NCBI RefSeq assembly: GCF_900101465.1
Contig: NZ_FMZM01000008.1
Span: 186,001 to 250,000, forward strand
Source of the DNA: Nocardioides lianchengensis
GTDB lineage: Bacteria; Actinomycetota; Actinomycetes; Propionibacteriales; Nocardioidaceae
Direction: 5' to 3'
DNA length: 64,000 nt
A program made the position numbers and the translations under genes. Positions 8,955 to 18,310 of this stretch are shown in pieces. The first letter of the stretch is position 1; each line of letters starts with the position of its first letter. The notes under the pieces were generated by a model that searched no databases, was not told the origin of the DNA, and was given only the letters and a program-made list of their open reading frames with translations.

Positions 8955-9862
8955 GAGAGCCACCTCGACGTCCGCTTCAGGAGCCAGGCGTACAGCGCCA
9001 TCACGATCGCGACGACCACCACCATCTCGAGGGCCAGCGCGTAGCCGAAGTTGGCCTGCCCGAGGACGATCTCGCTGGTGAGGGCGGAGCGGATGAGCAG
9101 CGGAGTGATCGGCGCACCCTGGCTGACCAGCGCGGCTGCGGTGGCGTACGCCGCGAACGCGTTGGCGAACAGCAGCAGCGCCGAGCCCAGGAAGGCCGGC
9201 CGCAGCAGCGGCAGGGCCACCTGGAACCAGTACTGCCGGGTGCTCGCCCCGAGGTTGACCGCCGCCTCCCGCCACTGCGGGCGCAAGCCCTCCAGCGCCG
9301 GCAGGAAGACGATCACCATCAACGGGATCTGGAAGTAGGTGTAGACGAGGACCAGGCCCGGCAGCTCGTAGAGCCACGCCGACCCGGCGTCGTCCCGTCC
9401 GAGCACGTCGGCGAGCAGGTTGGTCAGCAGGCCCCCGAAGCCGAGCGTCGCCATCCACGCGAAGGCCAGGGTGACGCCGCCGAACTGCGCGAGGACCCCG
9501 CAGACCGCGGTGACCGCGCGTCGCATCACGCTCGTGGGCGGGGCCGTCACCACCAGGTAGGCCAGCAGCGCCCCGAGGACCGAGCCGACGGCGGCCGACG
9601 AGAGCGACAGCAGCAGGCTCTCGCGGAGCGCGCGCATCGGCGTCTCCTCGGTGAGGGCGCGCACGCGATCGAGGGAGAAGCCGCCGTCGTCACCCTGGAA
9701 GGCGCCGATGACGACGGTCACGGTCGGGACCAGCAGGAAGATGCCGATGAAGACGAGGAACGGGAGCAGCCCGAGGACGGGACCCGGCCGCAACCGGGTC
9801 CCGCGCCTCCGGTCGGCTGCCGGCCCCGTCTCCGGGGCCGGCAGCGGAGCGGTCGTGGTCAC
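8951..9862 (-). CDS. ABC transporter permease (first membrane subunit)
   Basis: A 303-residue permease with a Pro/Arg-rich cytoplasmic N-terminus of about 28 residues and six hydrophobic segments. The EAA-like loop is WREAAVNLGASTRQYWFQVALP near residue 195. The GTG start at 9862 abuts the TAA of the binding-protein gene with no spacer. It belongs to the PotB/FbpB-like group, which matches the PotA/FbpC-like ATPase of the same operon. Confidence 0.88.
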   Translation of the reverse strand: MTTTAPLPAPETGPAADRRRGTRLRPGPVLGLLPFLVFIGIFLLVPTVTVVIGAFQGDDGGFSLDRVRALTEETPMRALRESLLLSLSSAAVGSVLGALLAYLVVTAPPTSVMRRAVTAVCGVLAQFGGVTLAFAWMATLGFGGLLTNLLADVLGRDDAGSAWLYELPGLVLVYTYFQIPLMVIVFLPALEGLRPQWREAAVNLGASTRQYWFQVALPLLRPAFLGSALLLFANAFAAYATAAALVSQGAPITPLLIRSALTSEIVLGQANFGYALALEMVVVVAIVMALYAWLLKRTSRWLS

Positions 9863-10987
9863 TTAGGAGATGGCCTTCGCCCAGTTCTCGGCGAGGTACG
9901 CCGCCATGGTCTCGGTCTGCTCGTTGGTCGGGACCACCGGCGTGCCGGTGACCTCCGGCAGGGCGTCGTACAGCTCCTGGTCGATGGTGCCGGCCTCGAC
10001 CATCGCGTCGGCGCGCACCGGGCGGGCACCGCCGGCGAGCCAGAGGTTCTGGCCCTCGTCGCTGTAGAGGAACTCCTGCCAGAGCCGAGCCGCTGCCGGG
10101 TGCGGGGCATCGGCGTTGATGGCCTGGAAGTAGTAGCCCGCGATCGGGGCGTCCTCGGGGACGAAGACCTTCCAGCTGTCGAGCTTGGCCGACTCGGCGG
10201 CGTTGAGGTAGTCCCAGTCGATGACGACCGGGGTCTGGCCCGACTCGATGGTCGCGGCCGTCGGGTCGACCGGCAGGAAGCTGCCGGCCTTCTTCAGCTC
10301 GGCGAAGTAGTCGACGCCCGGAGCGATGTCGTCCGCCGAGCCGCCGTTGGCCACCGAGGCCATCACGACGCCGCTGAACGCGGCACCGGCCTGGGTCGGG
10401 TCGCCGTTGAGCGCGACCTTGCCCTTGAACTCCGAGCCGAGTAGGTCGTCGAGCGACGTCACGTCCGGCACCTTGGCGGAGTCGTAGCCGACCGACATGA
10501 AGCCGCCGTAGTCGTTGACCCAGGTGCCGTCCGGGTCCTTGAACTCGGCCGGGATGTCGTCGAACGTCTCCACCTGGTACGGCGCGAACATGTCGGTGTT
10601 CGCGAGCGCCACCGACTGACCGAGGTCGAACACGTCGGGTGCGCGGTCGGTGCCGGCGAGCTGGTTCGCCGCGTTGATCTCGTCCTGGCTCGCCGCGTCG
10701 GGCTGCGCCGAGTTGACCGTGATGTCGTACTTGGCCTCGAAGGCGTCGATGATCGCGCCGTAGTTGGCCCAGTCCGGGGGCAGGGCGATGACGTTGAGCT
10801 CACCCTCCTCCTCGGCGGCGTCGACGAGACCCTCCAGGCCCCCGAGGTCGGCGGCCGACGTGGCCTCGGCGGCGTCGGCGGAGCTGCCGGACCCCGAGTC
10901 CTTGTCGTCCTCGGGAGGAGCGCAGGCCGCGAGCGAGATGAGCGACGCGACCGCCAGGACCGAGATGAACGAGGTGCGTACCTTCAC
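9863..10987 (-). CDS. Lipoprotein solute-binding protein of ABC importer
   Basis: 374 residues beginning with a lipoprotein signal peptide: charged start, hydrophobic stretch, and lipobox SLAAC with the acylated Cys near residue 22. An acidic Ser/Gly linker follows, then a bilobed binding protein of the polyamine/iron/aminoethylphosphonate-type family (AFEAKYDI and later GYYFQAINADAP, LWQEFLYSDEGQ). The GTG start at 10987 is supported by AGGAG five bases upstream. It is the first gene of the operon and diverges from the fumarase gene 138 bases away, so the operon promoter should lie there. The ligand is not evident. Confidence 0.88.
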   Translation of the reverse strand: MKVRTSFISVLAVASLISLAACAPPEDDKDSGSGSSADAAEATSAADLGGLEGLVDAAEEEGELNVIALPPDWANYGAIIDAFEAKYDITVNSAQPDAASQDEINAANQLAGTDRAPDVFDLGQSVALANTDMFAPYQVETFDDIPAEFKDPDGTWVNDYGGFMSVGYDSAKVPDVTSLDDLLGSEFKGKVALNGDPTQAGAAFSGVVMASVANGGSADDIAPGVDYFAELKKAGSFLPVDPTAATIESGQTPVVIDWDYLNAAESAKLDSWKVFVPEDAPIAGYYFQAINADAPHPAAARLWQEFLYSDEGQNLWLAGGARPVRADAMVEAGTIDQELYDALPEVTGTPVVPTNEQTETMAAYLAENWAKAIS

Positions 10988-11111
10988 GTGTTCTCCTGAT
11001 TCAAGGGCGCATGGGATTGCGCCGGCGCTCACCCTGAGGGGTGGGCATGGCTCGGACGGTACTCCTAGGTGGCCTTTCGGAGGTCCTGCGATGAACGACC
11101 ACGGCGCGGCG

Positions 11112-11117
11112 TACGCT
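11112..11117 (+). promoter_or_regulatory. -10 element of a leaderless class I fumarase promoter
   Basis: TACGCT ends eight bases before the GTG start at 11126, and no Shine-Dalgarno sequence lies between. This spacing puts the transcription start on or next to the start codon. Confidence 0.45.
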
Positions 11118-11125
11118 GGCGGCTC

Positions 11126-12829
11126 GTGGCGACCGAACCAGAGTTCCGTTACTCCGACCTCCTGCCCCTCGGCACCGACGAGACGCCGTACCGGCTGATC
11201 ACGACCGAGGGCGTCTCGACCTTCGAGGCCGACGGCCAGACGTTCCTGCGGGTCTCCCCCGAGGCGATCCAGCGGCTGACGTCGGAGGCGATGCACGACA
11301 TCTCCCACTACCTGCGCCCGGCGCACCTGGCCCAGCTGCGGAAGATCATCGACGACCCCGAGGCCTCCGGGAACGACCGGTTCGTGGCGCTCGACCTGCT
11401 GAAGAACGTCAACATCTCCGCGGGCGGCGTGCTGCCGATGTGCCAGGACACCGGCACCGCGATCGTGATGGGCAAGAAGTCCGAGGGCGTGCTGACCGGC
11501 GTCGATGACGGCGAGGCGATCTCCCGCGGCGTGTACGACGCCTACACGAAGCTCAACCTGCGCTACTCCCAGCTGGCGCCGCTGACGACGTACGACGAGA
11601 AGAACACCGGCACCAACCTGCCCGCGCAGATCGAGCTCTACTCGACCCCGCAGACGAGTGGGCCAGATGGGATTCCTCGGCAGGAGTACAAGTTCCTCTT
11701 CATGGCCAAGGGCGGCGGTTCGGCCAACAAGTCGTTCCTGTTCCAGGAGACCAAGGCGGTCCTCAACCCGACCCGGATGCTGGAGTTCCTGGACGAGAAG
11801 ATCCGCTCCCTCGGCACGGCCGCCTGCCCGCCGTACCACCTGGCGGTGGTGATCGGCGGCACCAGCGCGGAGTTCGCGCTGAAGACCGCCAAGTACGCCT
11901 CGGCGCACTACCTCGACCACCTCCCGACCGAGGGCTCGATGTCCGCTCACGGCTTCCGCGACCTCGAGTTGGAGGAGGAGGTCTTCAAGCTGACCCAGTC
12001 GTTCGGCATCGGCGCCCAGTTCGGCGGCAAGTACTTCTGCCACGACGTCCGCGTCGTCCGGCTCCCCCGGCACGGCGCGTCCTGCCCGGTCGCGATCGCG
12101 GTGTCCTGCTCGGCCGACCGCCAGGCGCTCGGGAAGATCACCCCCGAGGGCGTCTTCCTCGAGCAGCTGGAGACCGACCCCGCGCAGTACATGCCCGACG
12201 CCGGCGTCGCCGAGGACATCGCGGGCGGCGAGGTCGTCCAGATCGACCTCAACCAGCCGATGAGCGAGATCCTCGCCGAGCTGCGCAAGCACCCGGTGAA
12301 GACCCGGCTCTCGCTGACCGGCCCGCTGGTCGTCGCGCGCGACATCGCGCACGCGAAGATCAAGGAGCGGCTCGACGCGGGCGAGGAGATGCCGCAGTAC
12401 CTGAAGGACCACCCGGTCTACTACGCCGGCCCGGCCAAGACGCCGGAGGGGATGGCCTCGGGCTCGTTCGGCCCCACCACCGCGGGTCGCATGGACTCCT
12501 ACGTCGAGCAGTTCCAGGCCGCGGGCGGCTCGATGGTGATGCTGGCCAAGGGCAACCGCTCGAAGGCCGTCACCGAGGCCTGCCACGCCCACGGCGGCTT
12601 CTACCTCGGCTCGATCGGCGGCCCCGCGGCCCGGCTGGCCCAGGACTGCATCCGCAGCCAGGAGGTCATCGAGTACGCCGAGCTCGGCATGGAGGCGGTC
12701 TGGAAGATCGAGGTCGAGGACTTCCCCGCCTTCATCGTCGTCGACCACCAGGGCAACGACTTCTTCACCGACCCGTCCGGCACCGTCACGGTCCCCGTGA
12801 CGGGCCTCCGCGTCCGCTCCGCCCAGTAG
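11126..12829 (+). CDS. fumA: Fumarate hydratase, class I (4Fe-4S)
   Basis: A 567-residue single-chain class I fumarase that interconverts fumarate and malate in the TCA cycle with an oxygen-sensitive 4Fe-4S cluster. Conserved cysteine contexts are visible: LPMCQDTGT near residue 107, GGKYFCHDV near 310 and VSCSADRQ near 330. The C-terminal domain contains [12 protein letters not shown] and [16 protein letters not shown]. The GTG at 11126 is preferred to an upstream ATG at 11069 because homology begins here and a -10 element fits. A non-homologous class II fumarase is encoded 2 kb downstream at 14804-16195. Confidence 0.95.
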   Translation: MATEPEFRYSDLLPLGTDETPYRLITTEGVSTFEADGQTFLRVSPEAIQRLTSEAMHDISHYLRPAHLAQLRKIIDDPEASGNDRFVALDLLKNVNISAGGVLPMCQDTGTAIVMGKKSEGVLTGVDDGEAISRGVYDAYTKLNLRYSQLAPLTTYDEKNTGTNLPAQIELYSTPQTSGPDGIPRQEYKFLFMAKGGGSANKSFLFQETKAVLNPTRMLEFLDEKIRSLGTAACPPYHLAVVIGGTSAEFALKTAKYASAHYLDHLPTEGSMSAHGFRDLELEEEVFKLTQSFGIGAQFGGKYFCHDVRVVRLPRHGASCPVAIAVSCSADRQALGKITPEGVFLEQLETDPAQYMPDAGVAEDIAGGEVVQIDLNQPMSEILAELRKHPVKTRLSLTGPLVVARDIAHAKIKERLDAGEEMPQYLKDHPVYYAGPAKTPEGMASGSFGPTTAGRMDSYVEQFQAAGGSMVMLAKGNRSKAVTEACHAHGGFYLGSIGGPAARLAQDCIRSQEVIEYAELGMEAVWKIEVEDFPAFIVVDHQGNDFFTDPSGTVTVPVTGLRVRSAQ

Positions 12830-12840
12830 CCCCACTGCCC

Positions 12841-12907
12841 AGTCAGCAGAAGTGGAGGGCCGAGTCAGCACCAGTAGTGCTGACTCGGCCCTCGGTTTCT
12901 GCTGACT
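12841..12907. terminator. Nested inverted repeat, bidirectional terminator
   Basis: Between the convergent fumarase and DoxX genes lies a perfect 17-base stem (12855-12871 with 12877-12893, 5-base loop). It is flanked by a second 11-base inverted pair (AGTCAGCAGAA at 12841-12851, complement at 12897-12907). The core word GAGTCAGCA or its complement occurs in both arms of the inner stem, with close relatives in the outer arms. It should stop transcription from both sides. Confidence 0.75.
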
Positions 12908-12913
12908 CGGCGA

Positions 12914-13396
12914 TCAGGCGCGGGCGGGCTCCCGGGCCTCCTTGCTGAGGACCGGCTCGCCGACCTGCTGGCGTCCGGACAGCGCATGGTCGAGCGAGAG
13001 CCGGCCGGGGCCGACGGCGGCGAACACCAGGCCGGCCAGGCCGATCACGCCGACCAGCTCCCAGCCGCCCTCGCTGGCCATCACCTCCGTGCCGCGGTGG
13101 GCGAACCAGAAGGCGCCGGCCATGTTCGCGGCGACCAGGACGCCGACGACCTGGGTGATCAGGCCGAGCAGGAGCAGCGCCCCACCGACCAGCTCGACCA
13201 GGCCGGCGAACACGGCGGCGGCGTACGGCGCGGGGATGCCCATCATGTCGAAGCCGTCGGCCGTGCCGCCGAAGCCGTTGGTGACGACCTTCTGCCAGCC
13301 GTGGCTGACCAGCACGACGCCGAGCAGGACCCGGGCGAGGAGGAGGACGGCGTCCTGGGCGGACGCGGGTGCGTGGTTCCCGAGGAGTGACTTCAC
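12914..13396 (-). CDS. DoxX family membrane protein
   Basis: A 160-residue DoxX-like protein with four hydrophobic segments. The family start is recognisable: ARVLLGVVLVSHGWQKV, then GIPAPYAAAVFAGLVELVGGALLLLGL. DoxX proteins are integral membrane proteins linked to redox balance or the membrane-associated oxidoreductase complex in mycobacteria; the biochemical function is not settled. The GTG at 13396 is chosen because AAAGG lies seven bases upstream. A GTG 12 codons earlier (13432) lacks a ribosome-binding site. The gene is convergent with the class I fumarase. Confidence 0.82.
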   Translation of the reverse strand: MKSLLGNHAPASAQDAVLLLARVLLGVVLVSHGWQKVVTNGFGGTADGFDMMGIPAPYAAAVFAGLVELVGGALLLLGLITQVVGVLVAANMAGAFWFAHRGTEVMASEGGWELVGVIGLAGLVFAAVGPGRLSLDHALSGRQQVGEPVLSKEAREPARA

Positions 13397-13489
13397 GATG
13401 CTGCCTTTCCGAGGAGGTAGTTGATCGTTCACCGACCACGGTAGGCAGCAAGCATGAGAGAACGGTGAGAGCGCGGTGACGACTGTGTG

Positions 13490-13696
13490 TCAGTAGCTGC
13501 GGTTCGACTCCTTGTTGCCGGCCGGCTTGCCGTTCGGCCCGGCATCCTCGCCCTCCTCGAGCGCGTTGTCGGCATCGGGGTTGCCCGCGACGCCCTGGTC
13601 GTCGGAGATCTCGGTGTCGGCGTCGGCCGGGTCCATCGCGCCGACCTCAGAGACCTGGCCGGCGGATTCCTGCGCGTCGTCCTGGTGCTGGTTCAT
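13490..13696 (-). CDS. Small acidic hypothetical protein (68 aa)
   Basis: A very acidic, Asp/Glu/Asn/Gly-rich 68-residue protein with no hydrophobic segment, probably disordered. It begins MNQHQDD and ends NRSY. The ribosome-binding site is weak, so support rests on the open frame, typical actinobacterial codon use and lack of a better explanation for the interval. It diverges from the zinc-ribbon gene 69 bases away. I do not recognise a family. Confidence 0.5.
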   Translation of the reverse strand: MNQHQDDAQESAGQVSEVGAMDPADADTEISDDQGVAGNPDADNALEEGEDAGPNGKPAGNKESNRSY

Positions 13697-13765
13697 GTGC
13701 GCCCGGTACCCGGAACCTCCCGCGCGACGCGGACGTTGGACAGGGGTGACCCCCAGGAGGACCCG

Positions 13766-14086
13766 ATGAAGTGCCCGACCGACGAGACCACGCTGGTGAT
13801 GAGCGAGCGCAGCGGGATCGAGATCGACTACTGCCCCACCTGCCGGGGCGTCTGGCTGGACCGGGGTGAGCTCGACAAGATCATCGACCGCTCGCTGGGC
13901 CAGCCCGCCGCGGCCGCACCGGTGCCGCCGCCGGCCCCCGCGCCGTCGTACGAGCGCTACGACCGCGACGACCGCCGGGACGACCGCCGGGACCGTGACG
14001 ACCGGCGCTACGACGACCGCCGCTACGACCAGGGCTCCTACAAGAAGAAGCGCAAGGAGAGCTGGCTCAGCGAGATCTTCGACTGA
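13766..14086 (+). CDS. Zinc-ribbon (zf-TFIIB) protein with charged repeat tail
   Basis: 106 residues. The N-terminal 40 form a TFIIB-type zinc ribbon: M-K-C-P-T-D, later YCPTCRGVWLDRGELDKII, giving three cysteines, CP...C-P-T-C. A Pro/Ala linker follows, then a low-complexity stretch of Asp/Arg/Tyr repeats (D-D-R-R-D and R-R-Y-D-D), ending in a Lys-rich segment and SEIFD. AGGAGG at 13755-13760 fixes the ATG. Such proteins are widespread in actinobacteria but functionally unassigned; zinc binding is inferred from the cysteines. Confidence 0.82.
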   Translation: MKCPTDETTLVMSERSGIEIDYCPTCRGVWLDRGELDKIIDRSLGQPAAAAPVPPPAPAPSYERYDRDDRRDDRRDRDDRRYDDRRYDQGSYKKKRKESWLSEIFD

Positions 14087-14123
14087 CGTCGGGCCGCCCG
14101 GACCGGCCTGGCAGGCTGTCCGG

Positions 14124-14807
14124 GTGGAGTACGTCGAGGTCGCGCGCGCCGAGTCCGAGCGCGGAGAGCTGGTCCTGCGGGAGCGCCGCGACGAGGGTGC
14201 GCCGGTGGTGCTGGAGCTGCGCGCCAACGGCGTCTTCGTGATGGACACGCTCGAGACCAGCACCGAGCAGGCCCTCGCCACGGCCGCACTCGACCTGGTC
14301 GCCGACCCACGGGCGGTCGTCGTCGGCGGGCTCGGCCTGGGCTTCACCCTGCACGAGGTGCTCGCCGACAGCCGGGTCGAGCGGTGCGCGGTCGTGGAGA
14401 TCGAGGAGGCGCTGGTCGGCTGGATGCGCGACGGCACCGTGCCGCACGGCCCGACCCTGCTGGCCGACGAGCGCGCGGCGCTCGTGGTCGCCGACGTCGC
14501 GGTCGCGATGGCCGAGGCGCGGCCGGCGTCGTACGACCTCGTGCTGCTGGACGTCGACAACGGTCCCGGCTACCTGGTCCACGACACCAACGCCCGGCTC
14601 TACCAGACCCGTTTCCTCGAGACGGCGCGCGCGGCGCTGCGGCCCGGCGGTGCGCTGGTCGTGTGGTCGGCCGACGTCGCGCCGGACCTCGAGACCACGC
14701 TGGCCGGCGTCTTCGGCAGCGCCGAGGCGAGGCCGCTGGAGGTCCGACTGCAGGACCGCGACGAGCACTACTGGCTCTACGTCGCGCGGGTACCGTCGCA
14801 GGAGTGA
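14124..14807 (+). CDS. Spermidine-synthase-like class I methyltransferase-fold protein
   Basis: A 227-residue Rossmann-fold protein of the polyamine aminopropyltransferase/SAM-methyltransferase superfamily. Motif I is [16 protein letters not shown] (near residue 70), followed by the acidic VVEIEEALV and the strand [12 protein letters not shown]. Length and motif order fit actinobacterial spermidine-synthase-like proteins that lack the N-terminal beta-hairpin domain of true spermidine synthases, so aminopropyl transfer should not be assumed. Its TGA overlaps the GTG of fumC by four bases, so the two are translationally coupled. Confidence 0.78.
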   Translation: MEYVEVARAESERGELVLRERRDEGAPVVLELRANGVFVMDTLETSTEQALATAALDLVADPRAVVVGGLGLGFTLHEVLADSRVERCAVVEIEEALVGWMRDGTVPHGPTLLADERAALVVADVAVAMAEARPASYDLVLLDVDNGPGYLVHDTNARLYQTRFLETARAALRPGGALVVWSADVAPDLETTLAGVFGSAEARPLEVRLQDRDEHYWLYVARVPSQE

Positions 14808-16195
14808 GCGACGACCAGCAGTTCCGCACCGAGCACGACTCCATGGGCGAGGTCCTCGTCCCGGCCGACGCCCTGTGGCGGGCCCAGACCCAGCGGGCGG
14901 TGGAGAACTTCCCGATCAGCGGCACCCCGATCGAGCCCCGGCTCGTCCAGGCGCTCGGCACGGTCAAGCAGGCCGCCGCGTGGGCCAACTTCGAGCTGGG
15001 CGTGCTGCCGCGGGAGCAGGCGTACGCGATCCGGGACGCCGCCGCCGAGGTGGCCGCCGGGACACACGACGCGGAGTTCCCCATCGACGTCTTCCAGACC
15101 GGCTCGGGCACCAGCTCCAACATGAACGCCAACGAGGTCATCGCCAGCCTGGCCGCCCGCGCCGGCACCGAGGTGCACCCCAACGACCACGTCAACGCCA
15201 GCCAGTCCAGCAACGACACCTTCCCGACCGCGATCCACGTCGCGGCGACCCTGGCCGTCGTCGACGACCTGCTGCCGGCGCTCGACGTCCTCGCGACATC
15301 GCTCGAGGCGAAGGCCGAGGAGTTCGCGGGCCTGGTGAAGTCCGGCCGGACGCACCTGATGGACGCCACCCCGGTCATGCTCGGCCAGGAGTTCTCGGGG
15401 TACGCCGCGACCGTCCGCTACGCCGCCGAGCGACTGGCCTCGGTGCTCCCCCGGGTCCGCGAGCTGCCCCTCGGCGGCACCGCCGTCGGCACCGGCATCA
15501 ACACCCCCGCCGGCTTCGCGGAGCGCGCGATCGCCGTACTCGGGGAGCTGACCGGGCAGGAGTTCACCGAGGCCCGCAACCACTTCGAGGCCCAGGGCAC
15601 CCGCGACTCGCTGGTCGAGCTCAGCGGGGTCCTGAGGACGTACGCCGTCGGCCTCACCAAGGTCTGCAACGACCTGCGCTGGATGTCGTCCGGCCCGACC
15701 ACCGGTCTCTCCGAGATCCACCTGCCCGACCTGCAGCCCGGGTCGAGCATCATGCCCGGCAAGGTCAACCCGGTGCTCCCGGAGGCGACGCTGATGGTCT
15801 GCTTCCAGGTCGTCGGCAACGACGCCGCGGTCACCGCGGCCGGCGCGAGCGGCAGCTTCGAGCTGAACGTGGCCATGCCCGTCATCGCCCGCAACGTCCT
15901 CGAGTCGACCCGGCTCCTGGCCGCCGCCTCGCGGGTCCTCGCCGAGCGCTGCGTCGACGGCATCACCGCCAACCCCGAGCGGATGCGGCAGTACGCCGAG
16001 TCGTCCCCCTCGGTGGTCACGCCGCTCAACAAGCACATCGGCTACGAGGCCGCCGCCAAGATCGCCAAGAAGGCGCTCGCCGACGGCGCGACGATCCGCG
16101 AGACCGTCCTGGCCCTCGGGTACGTCGACCGCGGCGAGCTCACCGAGGAGCAGCTCGACGAGGCGCTCGACGTGGAGTCGATGACCCACCCCTGA
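14804..16195 (+). CDS. fumC: Fumarate hydratase, class II
   Basis: A 463-residue class II fumarase, iron-free and oxygen-stable, of the aspartase/fumarase superfamily. The family signature [11 protein letters not shown] lies near residue 315. [15 protein letters not shown] and [15 protein letters not shown] cover the substrate-binding segments and [13 protein letters not shown] the second conserved region. The GTG start overlaps the stop of the spermidine-synthase-like gene. An aspartase assignment is less likely given its similarity to actinobacterial FumC (Rv1098c-like), but sequence alone does not exclude it. It is redundant in reaction with the class I enzyme at 11126-12829. Confidence 0.95.
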   Translation: MSDDQQFRTEHDSMGEVLVPADALWRAQTQRAVENFPISGTPIEPRLVQALGTVKQAAAWANFELGVLPREQAYAIRDAAAEVAAGTHDAEFPIDVFQTGSGTSSNMNANEVIASLAARAGTEVHPNDHVNASQSSNDTFPTAIHVAATLAVVDDLLPALDVLATSLEAKAEEFAGLVKSGRTHLMDATPVMLGQEFSGYAATVRYAAERLASVLPRVRELPLGGTAVGTGINTPAGFAERAIAVLGELTGQEFTEARNHFEAQGTRDSLVELSGVLRTYAVGLTKVCNDLRWMSSGPTTGLSEIHLPDLQPGSSIMPGKVNPVLPEATLMVCFQVVGNDAAVTAAGASGSFELNVAMPVIARNVLESTRLLAAASRVLAERCVDGITANPERMRQYAESSPSVVTPLNKHIGYEAAAKIAKKALADGATIRETVLALGYVDRGELTEEQLDEALDVESMTHP

Positions 16196-16201
16196 GCGGC
16201 G

Positions 16202-16687
16202 TCAGCCGGCGAGTCGGTCCAGCTCCTCGCCGAGCTCGTGGCGCAGGCCGTCGTACGCGGGGTCGTCGTACGGCGCGGGCGGGACCCGGCCCTCCCAGTG
16301 CCACCGGGCGGCCGGCCAGCCGACGACCTCGGCCGGCTCCCAGTGGTAGCGCGGGGTGACGTGGGCATGCAGGAACGCGTCGGTGTTGCCCTGGATCTCC
16401 AGGTTGATGCGGCGGAACCCCTCGGGGTCGCGGCGCGCGCACACGGCGGAGACGGCGCGACCGAGGAGGGCCATGTCCTCCAGGAAGACCAGCTGTCGTG
16501 CCGGCGACAGGTCGGTCAGCTGGTCGATGCCCGGGGTGTCGCTGACCAGCACGCAGTAGCCCGGCAGGTGCTGGTTGTCGCCGATGACGGCGAACCCGGC
16601 CCGCATCCGGCGCAGCACGGTCGGGTTGGTGCCGGCGAGGGCCGCGCCCACGCGGTCGGTGCGGAAGTCGGAGGACACGTCGTCCAT
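16202..16687 (-). CDS. HIT-like hydrolase (putative diadenosine tetraphosphate hydrolase)
   Basis: A 161-residue protein with the histidine-triad-like segment LEIQGNTDAFLHAHVTPRY near residue 110. It has H-x-H followed by Thr where the classical triad has a third His, a variant shared with actinobacterial proteins annotated as Ap4A hydrolases. Upstream, GYCVLVSDTPGIDQLTDLSPARQ fits the N-terminal half of the fold. Start at 16687 is preferred because GAGGG precedes it; an in-frame ATG at 16741 is possible. It is convergent with fumC, with six bases between stops. Substrate is inferred from family. Confidence 0.75.
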   Translation of the reverse strand: MDDVSSDFRTDRVGAALAGTNPTVLRRMRAGFAVIGDNQHLPGYCVLVSDTPGIDQLTDLSPARQLVFLEDMALLGRAVSAVCARRDPEGFRRINLEIQGNTDAFLHAHVTPRYHWEPAEVVGWPAARWHWEGRVPPAPYDDPAYDGLRHELGEELDRLAG

Positions 16688-16784
16688 CCAGCCCTCACCG
16701 AGCCGTCGATCCGTGGCCGACACGCCGCAGAAACGGGGCATTCAGTGACGGGTCGGCGTTTCACGGGAACGGGGCGAGTGCTCC

Positions 16785-16790
16785 TAGCCT
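16785..16790 (+). promoter_or_regulatory. -10 element of a leaderless SulP gene
   Basis: TAGCCT is six bases before the GTG at 16797, with no Shine-Dalgarno sequence. The expected transcription start coincides with the start codon. Confidence 0.45.
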
Positions 16791-16796
16791 TCTCCG

Positions 16797-18266
16797 GTGT
16801 CCGCCAGCCCCACCGTCCTGACAGTCCTCCGCTCGCCCCGCCTGCTGCGCACTGAGGTGGTCGCGGGGCTCGTGGTGGCGCTGGCGATGATCCCGGAGGC
16901 GCTGTCGTTCTCGGTGCTGGCCGGGGTCGACCCGCGGGTGGGGATGTTCACCAGCTTCACCATGGCCGTGACCGCGGCGGTGCTCGGCGGCCGGCCCGCG
17001 ATGGTCTCCGGCGCGGCCGGCGCCACGGCGCTGGTGATCGCTCCGTTGGTCGCCTCGCACGGCATGGAGTACCTCATCGCCACCGTGCTCCTCGCCGGGG
17101 CGATGCAGCTGGTGCTGGGCCTGGCCGGGCTGGGCCGGCTGATGAGGTTCATCCCGCGCTCGGTGATGGTGGGCTTCGTCAACGCCCTCTGCCTCCTCAT
17201 CTTCGTCGCCCAGGTGCCGCACCTGGTCGGGCACGGCGGCCCCGTCTACGCGCTCGCGGTGCTGGCGGTCGTGGTCCTGGTGCTGCTCCCCCGGGTCACT
17301 CGGGTGGTGCCGGCGCCGCTGATCGCGGTGCTGCTGCTGGGTGTGCTGGTCGCGGTCGGCGGCCTCGACGTACCCCTGCTCTCCGGGGAGGGCGAGCTGC
17401 CGACCAGCCTGCCCGGCCTGGTCTGGCCGGACGTGCCGATGACGGGCGAGACGCTGCGGGTGATCGCGCCGTACGCCCTGGCGGTGGCGCTGGTCGGGCT
17501 GATGGAGTCGCTGATGACCGCCAAGCTGGTCGACGACCTCACCGACACCCGGTCGAGCAAGACCCGCGAGGCGCTCGGCCAAGGCGGCGCGAACCTGGTC
17601 ACCGGGTTCTTCGGCGGCATGGGCGGCTGCGCGATGATCGGCCAGACGATGGTCAACGTGAAGGAGGCCGGCGCCCGCTCGCGCGTCTCGGCGTTCATGA
17701 CCGGCGTGTGGCTGCTCGTCCTCGTCGTCGGCCTAGGCGAGACGGTGGGCCGGATCCCGATGGTGGCCCTGGCCTGCGTGATGACGGTCGTCGCGGTCAC
17801 CACCTTCGACTGGCACAGCATCCGGCCCGCGACCCTGCGGCGGATGCCGCGCAGCGAGACCGCCGTGATGCTCGTGACGGTGGCCGTCGTGGTCGCCACC
17901 GAGAACCTCGCCATCGGCGTCGTCGCCGGCGTGCTGGTCGCGATGATGCTCTTCGCCCGCCGCGTCGCCCACCTGGCCGAGGTCACTCGCGAACTGTCAC
18001 CGGACGGCGGCACCGCGACGTACCGCGTCACCGGCGAGCTGTTCTTCGCCTCCAGCAACGATCTCTACACGCAGTTTTCGTACGCCGAGGACCCGCCGCG
18101 GGTCGTGGTCGACCTCACCGCCTCGCACGTCTGGGACGCCTCGACCGTCGCCGCGCTGGACGCGGTCGAGACCAAGTACGCCGCCCGCGGGGTCACCCTG
18201 GAGATCGTCGGGCTGAACGCCCCGAGCGCGGCCATGCACGGCCGGCTGAGCGGGACCTTGTCGTAA
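16797..18266 (+). CDS. SulP family inorganic anion transporter with STAS domain
   Basis: 489 residues. Residues 1-385 hold about ten hydrophobic segments typical of SLC26/SulP carriers, including MIPEALSFSVLAGVDPRVGM near residue 31 and the signature-like GGMGGCAMIGQTMVN near 275. The C-terminal 100 residues form a STAS domain (VVVDLTASHVWDASTVAALDAVE). Members carry sulfate, bicarbonate or dicarboxylates. No carbonic anhydrase or sulfur-assimilation gene is adjacent, so the substrate is open. Confidence 0.9.
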   Translation: MSASPTVLTVLRSPRLLRTEVVAGLVVALAMIPEALSFSVLAGVDPRVGMFTSFTMAVTAAVLGGRPAMVSGAAGATALVIAPLVASHGMEYLIATVLLAGAMQLVLGLAGLGRLMRFIPRSVMVGFVNALCLLIFVAQVPHLVGHGGPVYALAVLAVVVLVLLPRVTRVVPAPLIAVLLLGVLVAVGGLDVPLLSGEGELPTSLPGLVWPDVPMTGETLRVIAPYALAVALVGLMESLMTAKLVDDLTDTRSSKTREALGQGGANLVTGFFGGMGGCAMIGQTMVNVKEAGARSRVSAFMTGVWLLVLVVGLGETVGRIPMVALACVMTVVAVTTFDWHSIRPATLRRMPRSETAVMLVTVAVVVATENLAIGVVAGVLVAMMLFARRVAHLAEVTRELSPDGGTATYRVTGELFFASSNDLYTQFSYAEDPPRVVVDLTASHVWDASTVAALDAVETKYAARGVTLEIVGLNAPSAAMHGRLSGTLS

Positions 18267-18310
18267 CCCGCAAGCCAAGATCGGGTCTCGTCACGCGGGT
18301 CGCGACTTCG

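Noticed and set aside
9863..12871. A 1002-codon frame extending the binding protein upstream across the fumarase gene
   Set aside because: Lipoprotein signal and AGGAG place the real start at 10987; the rest is antisense to the class I fumarase.
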